Shown: one piece after another, positions 4,064 through 8,180 of the stretch
Numbering within the stretch: the first letter of the stretch is position 1
How the letters are laid out: every line of letters starts with the position of its first letter
Assembly (NCBI GenBank): GCA_039029935.1
Contig: JBCCFC010000612.1
Coordinates: 1-8,180, forward strand
DNA length: 8,180 nucleotides
Direction of reading: 5' to 3'
Source: G039029935 sp039029935
GTDB taxonomy: Bacteria > Chloroflexota > Anaerolineae > Caldilineales > Caldilineaceae
Program-made: the position numbers and the translations under genes
The notes under the pieces: generated by a model
Seen by the model: the letters and a program-made list of their open reading frames with translations, nothing else
What the model was told of the DNA's origin: nothing
Database searches by the model: none

Positions 4064-6298
4064 TTATGGTTGGTCATCCTCCAACGACAGCCGAATTGGG
4101 TCGGCCAAATGCTCAAATGTACCACCCTGATACATCCCAATCAACAGTTCAGTGGGTACACCATCACTGAGCGTCAGTGTATGGCGGTCCACCAACACTT
4201 CACCCGCTTTCCAAAGCGAAGTGGGGTAGTAGACACCACCAACAGGGCGGTCACTCTGGCCGAGCTTCTGCTCTTGGGCATCAAACACTTGGATGGTCGC
4301 TGTGTAATCAATATCGAGCGTCGCATTCATCTGCCAGTGTAAGCCAACCTCAACCGTGTTGCCGTTCTCTTGCCAATCATAGCCAATCAGTTGAAGTGAA
4401 CCCAGTGGGTGTGTTGTGATATACATGGGCGGTGTGTCCTTGGCCCATCCACGCACTTCAATCAGTGGCGGTGTTGCAGGGTACAAAGCAAATTTTGTCT
4501 CTAGCCCTTCCATCGGCTTGATCAGATAGATAGGATTCTCTTGACGAGTGTCCAGCGTGGCGGCGAGTGCTGTATCAACCGTTGTGCCAATATCCGCAAA
4601 GCGTTCATCTGGCGCCATCAACGGGAACATGCCTGTCACACCTTCGATGCGATTCTCGACATGTTGCAGATAAAAGAGCGGTACAATCTCATTGCGGTCG
4701 TTGCTGATCAGGATCGACCCCGATGGTGGCTGTGCATCGAGAATTGGCGTCCACAAACTTCTTGCGCCCGTGCTATCACTCTGGTCCAGTTGGGGCAGAT
4801 AGGTCTGCGCTAGGGATATCGGTAGGCTAAAAATTAAGACGGCGATGACCAACCCCAGTGGGACCGCTAGAAGTTTTTGAGGCGGATTGTCCCCTGTCAT
4901 GTCGTTTTCGCCCTTTGCTGTTTGTTCATCATTCTTTTCAGTATCATTCTTTTCAGTATCATTCTTTTCAGTATCATTCGCTTCAGTATCATCATCTACC
5001 AACTCGTCCAATGTCTTGCGGCGGCTTGGCACATACATCGTCCAGTTCGATAGACCATAGGCGGCCATACCAGCCAGAATGACTCCCATCAGATAAAGCG
5101 GAATATAATAGACCAGAATATCACCGATGGCGTAGAAGAGATTAAACGTTTGCTGTAGGATCAGATAACTGACGGTTAAGGCCAGCAAGGACCAATTACG
5201 GTTGCGCATCAGGAGGATAACGCCAATGCCAACCAACACCAAACCTGTCCATTGAAAGTGTAGCCACCAGAGTAGACGCATCTGTGACAGTTGGGCAAAG
5301 GCTTGTTCCATCGTATGAAAGCCAACCGAGATCGACTGCCCGCTGATAAATGCCCAGAATCCACCCCAATTGTTTTCATAGAGCGTGAGCGTGGTTGTGC
5401 CCAACGCTTGATGATACCAAGGGGAGGCCGCGGGTGTACTGCGCAGCGGGATGTAGGCATAGAGCAGGAGCGGGAGTGCCATGCATACCAGTGCTGTCAG
5501 CAGATTGGGAATTCTGGTCCACCAACGTCGATCCAGAAAAAGTAGATAGAGGCTGGCAGCGGGAATGAAGAGTAGGGTCATGGCATGATGCGTGAGGGAG
5601 AGGCCGATTAGCGTGAAGGGAAGGGTTAGGTGGGATGGTGTGAGGGTGTGGGGGTGTGGGGGTGTGGGGGTGTGGGGGTGTGAGGGTGTGAGGGTGTGAG
5701 GGTGTGGGGGTGTGAGGGTGATGCGTTGGAGACTCCATAAGACTACGACTAAAAATAATAAATGGAGGGTGTAGACTTCGGCGATGAGGTTTTGGCTCCA
5801 GATGGTGGGGTTGACGGCAAGGAGGAATGCACTAAATATGGACACCAGTCTGCTAATCGTGTGCGGGCCAACCACCGATGGATGGGCGGTATCAAGGGGC
5901 CGCAGCCACCCGCGCATGACCCAATAGAAGAGGGCGACCGCGGTTGCGCCAAAGATGGCACTGAGTGCGTTCATCGCCCAGGCTGGGCTGATGCCAAAGA
6001 GTGAAAGGGCATGTTGCCAGAGCCAGCCGAGTGATAGATAGAGCGGATAGCCAGTTGGATGTGCCAAACCCAGATGCCATGCGGCAAATTGAAATTCACC
6101 TGCGTCGCCCTTCATTAAGCCCGGTGTTAAGGTGCGCAGATATAGCCCTAGTGTCAATGCACCGAGTAAGAAGGCGATTTGGCGGTCTATCAGTTGGGAT
6201 GAGACTTCTTGCGGATTGGCTTTGTCCATGACCAATGATTGCTCTTTTGTGATTTCTATATGTGTATTATTTTGATCCGTTGGTTGCGATTTTGACAT
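4064..6298 (-). CDS. DUF2723 (TMEM260-like) multi-pass membrane glycosyltransferase, GT-C fold
   Basis: A 744-residue membrane protein probably transferring sugars from lipid-linked donors to proteins or surface glycans on the outer face of the membrane. The N-terminal DUF2723 signature is clear: LTPGLMKGDAGEFQ (57-70, Asp65 and Glu68 the likely catalytic acids) and AHPTGYPLY (79-87), then NLIAEVYTLHLLF (170-182) and GLSLTHHAM (232-240). About ten hydrophobic segments run to residue 410, with another at 476-495. A soluble beta-rich C-terminal domain (about 620-740, with LIGYDW, LHWQ, SLW-AGEV) is typical of such Chloroflexota proteins. Related eukaryotic TMEM260 is an O-mannosyltransferase; the substrate here is unknown. 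Two tandem repeats are inserted: a Pro/His/Thr loop (about 195-224) and an acidic NDTEK linker (about 438-457). The ATG at 6298 has only a weak purine-rich site; Met24 is an alternative start. Confidence 0.85.
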   Translation of the reverse strand: MSKSQPTDQNNTHIEITKEQSLVMDKANPQEVSSQLIDRQIAFLLGALTLGLYLRTLTPGLMKGDAGEFQFAAWHLGLAHPTGYPLYLSLGWLWQHALSLFGISPAWAMNALSAIFGATAVALFYWVMRGWLRPLDTAHPSVVGPHTISRLVSIFSAFLLAVNPTIWSQNLIAEVYTLHLLFLVVVLWSLQRITLTPPHPHTLTPSHPHTPTPPHPHTLTPSHLTLPFTLIGLSLTHHAMTLLFIPAASLYLLFLDRRWWTRIPNLLTALVCMALPLLLYAYIPLRSTPAASPWYHQALGTTTLTLYENNWGGFWAFISGQSISVGFHTMEQAFAQLSQMRLLWWLHFQWTGLVLVGIGVILLMRNRNWSLLALTVSYLILQQTFNLFYAIGDILVYYIPLYLMGVILAGMAAYGLSNWTMYVPSRRKTLDELVDDDTEANDTEKNDTEKNDTEKNDEQTAKGENDMTGDNPPQKLLAVPLGLVIAVLIFSLPISLAQTYLPQLDQSDSTGARSLWTPILDAQPPSGSILISNDRNEIVPLFYLQHVENRIEGVTGMFPLMAPDERFADIGTTVDTALAATLDTRQENPIYLIKPMEGLETKFALYPATPPLIEVRGWAKDTPPMYITTHPLGSLQLIGYDWQENGNTVEVGLHWQMNATLDIDYTATIQVFDAQEQKLGQSDRPVGGVYYPTSLWKAGEVLVDRHTLTLSDGVPTELLIGMYQGGTFEHLADPIRLSLEDDQP
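4929..4988 (-). repeat. Four tandem 15-bp units encoding an NDTEK linker
   Basis: TCATTCTTTTCAGTA is repeated at 4929-4943, 4944-4958 and 4959-4973, with a fourth copy (4974-4988) differing by one base. The unit is five codons, so changes in copy number keep the DUF2723 frame. The encoded segment is a hydrophilic, acidic loop between two membrane segments. Confidence 0.9.
5637..5716 (-). repeat. Ten tandem 8-bp units inside the DUF2723 coding region
   Basis: GGTGTGRG is repeated ten times without interruption, the only variable base being position 7 (A or G, in the order A G G G G A A A G A). Read on the coding strand it gives an eight-residue period, TPPHPHTL/TPSHPHTP, between two membrane segments. 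Eight bases is not a multiple of three, so gain or loss of one or two units shifts the frame; three units preserve it. The + strand is strongly G-rich and could form G-quadruplexes. Similar octamers are common short tandem repeats in filamentous cyanobacteria. Confidence 0.95.
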
Positions 6299-6705
6299 AG
6301 TTTTCTTTCAGTGTGCCAGAAGTCGGAATTGGTGCTTTATTGTTTCTTGAGTTTTTGCATGTACTAACATTTCACCGTTCTTAGTGGAATCTTGGATTGT
6401 CATTTGTTAGGTTTTTAGGCTCTGCAAAGCCTCACAGTGAAGCTCTGTCTTTGCTGTGTGCTCAAGCTCCTTCCCCACCACACATTTACTGCTTCAATGA
6501 GGTACAGCATACGTCGTAGGCAGCAAAATACTTTGCCAGCATTGCCCATAGCCATTGTTTATTATGATGACAAAATTTCCTTGTTTGTAGAATTATAGAG
6601 GTGCAAACACCAGAAAAATCCATATAAGGAGGAGAGGTCTAAGAGTAAGGTAAAAGAGATAACAAAACTGAGCCTGTTTATTGAAACGTTGGGAGAGAAG
6701 AATTA
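6299..6705. other. Transitional stretch without a supported gene; probable junction inside
   Basis: This contains the upstream region of the DUF2723 gene on the - strand, but no convincing promoter pair is seen. A small hairpin AGGCT/AGCCT (6417-6421, 6428-6432) resembles the compact hairpins at 3762-4057 and hints that bacterial sequence reaches about 6432. From about 6440 the sequence loses bacterial features. Frames are short and closed in all six readings. The exact switch point cannot be placed by eye. Confidence 0.4.
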
Positions 6706-6884
6706 TGTCTATAAAAGGACATGTGCCTCTAAGGAAAGGGGTGACGAGATGGTTTGCTCTAGGCTGCTATGTTGATGTCTATAAAAGGAAGTATCAGGAG
6801 AGGTGCGAAGAGAGAGACAGAGCATGGTGTCTATAAATGGAAGTGTGAGGAGAGGCGTGATGAGAGTGTCTAGTCTAGGCTGCT
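6706..6884 (+). repeat. Degenerate tandem array carrying TATAAAAGG boxes
   Basis: TGTCTATAAAAGGA occurs at 6706 and 6776, and TGTCTATAAATGGA at 6828, giving unit lengths of 70 and 52. Units share further blocks: AGGAGAGG-Y-G-Y-GA after the second and third boxes, and TCTAGGCTGCT at 6758-6768 and 6874-6884 after the first and third. A looser related segment (CCATATAAGGAGGAGAGG) precedes the array at about 6630. The boxes are perfect or near-perfect eukaryotic TATA elements, but a repeat of unrelated origin would look the same. Confidence 0.6.
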
Positions 6885-6885
6885 G

Positions 6886-6948
6886 ATTGGCTGGTTTCCA
6901 CCGGCCAACCAGCTTCAAGCAAAGGGAGGGTGAGGAAGCCTATAAAAG
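6886..6948 (+). promoter_or_regulatory. Possible eukaryotic core promoter: inverted CCAAT box and TATA box
   Basis: ATTGG in GATTGGCTGG (6886-6890) is an inverted CCAAT box; TATAAAAG follows at 6941-6948, 51 bp further on. That spacing would place a transcription start near 6970, with CCAAT near -85 and TATA near -30, the textbook arrangement for RNA polymerase II. Between them, GCTGGTT (6890-6896) and AACCAGC (6907-6913) form a 7-bp inverted repeat. No downstream gene is recognised to support it. Confidence 0.35.
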
Positions 6949-6999
6949 AAATGTTTCTGGTAGGGGTGGTTGGTGGGGGTTTGGGATGGCAATTTCGAA

Positions 7000-7037
7000 C
7001 TTTTCTTTTCTTTTTTCCTTTCTTTCTCCATTACCAG
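7000..7037 (+). other. Candidate splice acceptor (polypyrimidine tract and CAG)
   Basis: A run of almost pure C/T from about 7000 to 7028 ends in ATTACCAG (7030-7037), which fits the eukaryotic 3' splice-site pattern. It lies about 65 bases past the predicted start site of the CCAAT/TATA promoter, so a matching intron would have to be very short or begin upstream. No clear donor is visible between them. Confidence 0.25.
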
Positions 7038-7041
7038 ATTC

Positions 7042-7083
7042 CAAGAGAAGACTACAAGAAAGCAAGAGAAGACTACAAGAAAG
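7042..7083. repeat. Exact 21-bp tandem duplication
   Basis: A purine-rich unit beginning CAAGAGAAGACTACAAG is present at 7042-7062 and again without change at 7063-7083. It lies in a long A/G-rich tract (about 7038-7160). In one + strand frame it would encode two copies of a Lys-rich heptapeptide, but that frame has no other support. Confidence 0.85.
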
Positions 7084-7112
7084 GAGCAAGAAGAAGACCT
7101 ATGTTCAACAGC

Positions 7113-7162
7113 CTTCCCTTCTTGAAAAATAAGAAGAAAGAAGAAGAGGTCAAGAAGGGAAG
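7113..7162. repeat. Perfect 13-bp inverted repeat, 24-base loop
   Basis: CTTCCCTTCTTGA (7113-7125) pairs with TCAAGAAGGGAAG (7150-7162). A near-direct copy of the left arm, CCTTCCCATCTTG, follows at 7169-7181. The stem would be stable in RNA; nothing further identifies it as a functional RNA. Confidence 0.7.
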
Positions 7163-8180
7163 ACATGGCCTTCCCATCTTGTGGCAGAAGGAGAAAAGAA
7201 CAAAAATAAGAATATGACATTGGCTAGATGCAGCATTCTCTTCACAGCGTTTCCACTGGTCTGCTATGGTAATTGCTCTCCAAATTTGGCAACTGCAGTA
7301 TTTCAAAAAGTGACTGTTGCTTATCTTCTGGTAGCAGTTGACCTTGCATACTGGCCTTATTCTTCTCAAAATTTCTCTCTCTGCCAATTACTGAACACAT
7401 TTCTTCTGTTATGGTAGCAATACTCTTCAGTTTTAGAATTGAAAGAGTCTGATGGAAGTCAGTATGCCGCATCTGTGTGTGTTACCATGGTGATGGGTGG
7501 ACGGTGGGAACTCCTCTCAGACAAACTGCACATACCGGAGCTTCTTGTCTTGTACAGTAGCGAAGCACAGACAATCTGCAAGAGGCTGCTTCTGATTCTC
7601 CCGGTGTTTCCATGGCAGCATGATGAATGACGTAACCTGATCAGCAACGAAAACACGGACACCTGGAAGGAACAGACAAACTGATGAAATTTGGTATCAC
7701 TTTCAGTATAGAAAAAAGTTCAAAAAACAAGTGATTATGTTCTTCTTGTTGCATCTTTGTTCGAAGATAAATGGGAATATGTTTTGCTCACTCCACTTAC
7801 AACATTACATCACTGAAGACAAAACAAGCAGGGCTTTGCACGAGTCAAGAAAAAACGTGCAATACAACCTCCTCAGATTATCCACTCAAGAAATCAACAC
7901 AGCATGTAGGTTGGAGCAACACAGAGAAGACGGATTTCTTCTCTTCACCAAGAGTTTTGCCAGCTTCGAAAAGCTTGAGCGTGTGCATGTGGGCACATCA
8001 CAAAAAAGGAGATTTTTGACGCAAGTCAATTTACGCTGCAGTTGTGAGTAAGTAGCATTGCATCACCCTTCCTAAATTTACTCACTAAGTTTCACTTCAC
8101 TACACCAGGCATACACTGCTTTCTGAATTCATTATCCCTTTTGTTTGTCCAAACCAGTAGTACTTTTGATGGAGGTCTGA
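7163..8180. other. About 1 kb without a recognisable gene, eukaryote-like composition
   Basis: No frame here matches a family I know. The longest is a 106-codon + strand frame (7731-8051), rich in Ser, Leu, Arg and His, with no domain, followed by GTGAGT (8044-8049), which could be a splice donor within the frame's last codons. A 67-codon frame from 7215 (MTLARCSILFTAF) is hydrophobic but unrecognised. I count 17 CpG in 7201-8180, well under half of what its GC content predicts, unlike the CpG-rich dihydroorotase gene. Isolated matches to animal regulatory motifs are TGACGTAA (7628-7635) and GTTACCATGGTGAT (7481-7494). Single motifs of this size can be chance. No tRNA, rRNA or transposon is seen. 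Confidence 0.45.

Noticed and set aside
3298..4140. A 280-codon - strand frame
   Set aside because: It lies over the repeat array and the antisense of the dihydroorotase gene, which has full catalytic motifs. The repeated peptide comes from the same duplication.
3814..4170. A 118-codon + strand frame with a repeated hydrophobic peptide (IQHILIIKIQHVFNVLPVIDA)
   Set aside because: It is produced by the 129-bp tandem repeat, whose length is divisible by three, and it runs into the opposite-strand end of the DUF2723 gene. It has no family match and no ribosome-binding site.
4858..5082. A + strand frame with a repeated HSFQYHSFQY peptide
   Set aside because: It is the antisense reading of the 15-bp NDTEK repeat inside the DUF2723 gene.
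5376..5738. A 120-codon - strand frame rich in Pro, His and Thr
   Set aside because: It is the octamer repeat read in another frame of the DUF2723 gene. It is useful only as the product expected after a frame slip.
7731..8051. The 106-codon + strand frame near the right end as a gene
   Set aside because: It has no recognisable motif or Kozak context, and frames of this length are expected by chance in about 2 kb of such sequence. It was left as part of the unassigned stretch.
8038..8052. GTGAGTAAGT as a confirmed splice donor
   Set aside because: The intron side fits well, but there is no supported exon upstream and no partner acceptor downstream in the window.

Overview
The window looks composite. 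Three stretches differ in base composition and gene style: a short GC-rich phage-like fragment (1 to about 395), a compact bacterial block (about 396 to 6298, continuing a little further), and a CpG-poor stretch with no recognisable gene and eukaryote-like signals (somewhere between 6299 and 6600 to 8180). The bacterial block most resembles a Chloroflexota genome (Anaerolineae/Caldilineae type). Reasons are the DUF2723 membrane glycosyltransferase with a beta-rich C-terminal domain, a CAD-like dihydroorotase, and many short hairpin and tandem repeats of a kind also seen in filamentous cyanobacteria. That assignment is inference from style, not from a search.

Layout: 2-364 is the 3' end of a helical, Arg/Glu-rich phage-type protein on the + strand. 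A second + strand reading frame starts at 373 and is cut off after about eight codons, where an imperfect inverted repeat (396-470) begins. On the - strand, an SPFH/band-7 membrane protein (789-1961) and a DUF4926 protein (558-788) form a two-gene operon in which the stop codon abuts the next start. A 675-base gap (1962-2636) holds the divergent upstream regions of this operon and of a + strand dihydroorotase gene (2637-3758), a 13-bp palindrome and a minisatellite. The dihydroorotase gene has a well-spaced promoter whose predicted transcription start falls on the ATG, so its mRNA may be leaderless.

The dihydroorotase gene converges on a DUF2723 (TMEM260-like, GT-C fold) gene, 4064-6298 on the - strand. 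The 305 bases between their stops are packed with tiny hairpins that have three-base loops, and include a 129-bp tandem duplication with near-identical flanks and a diverged core. The DUF2723 gene carries two in-frame tandem repeats: an 8-bp unit (ten copies), whose unit length is not a multiple of three and so could switch the gene on and off, and a 15-bp unit (four copies) encoding an acidic linker.

From about 6600 on there are no convincing bacterial genes. There is an array of TATAAAAGG-type boxes, an ATTGG (inverted CCAAT) box 51 bp upstream of a further TATAAAAG, a pyrimidine-rich splice-acceptor-like tract, and few CpG dinucleotides. This is best explained as eukaryotic DNA joined to bacterial DNA, by mis-assembly or deliberate joining more likely than by biology. 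The bacterial genes do not form one pathway: de novo pyrimidine synthesis, membrane-microdomain organisation and surface glycosylation are separate functions.
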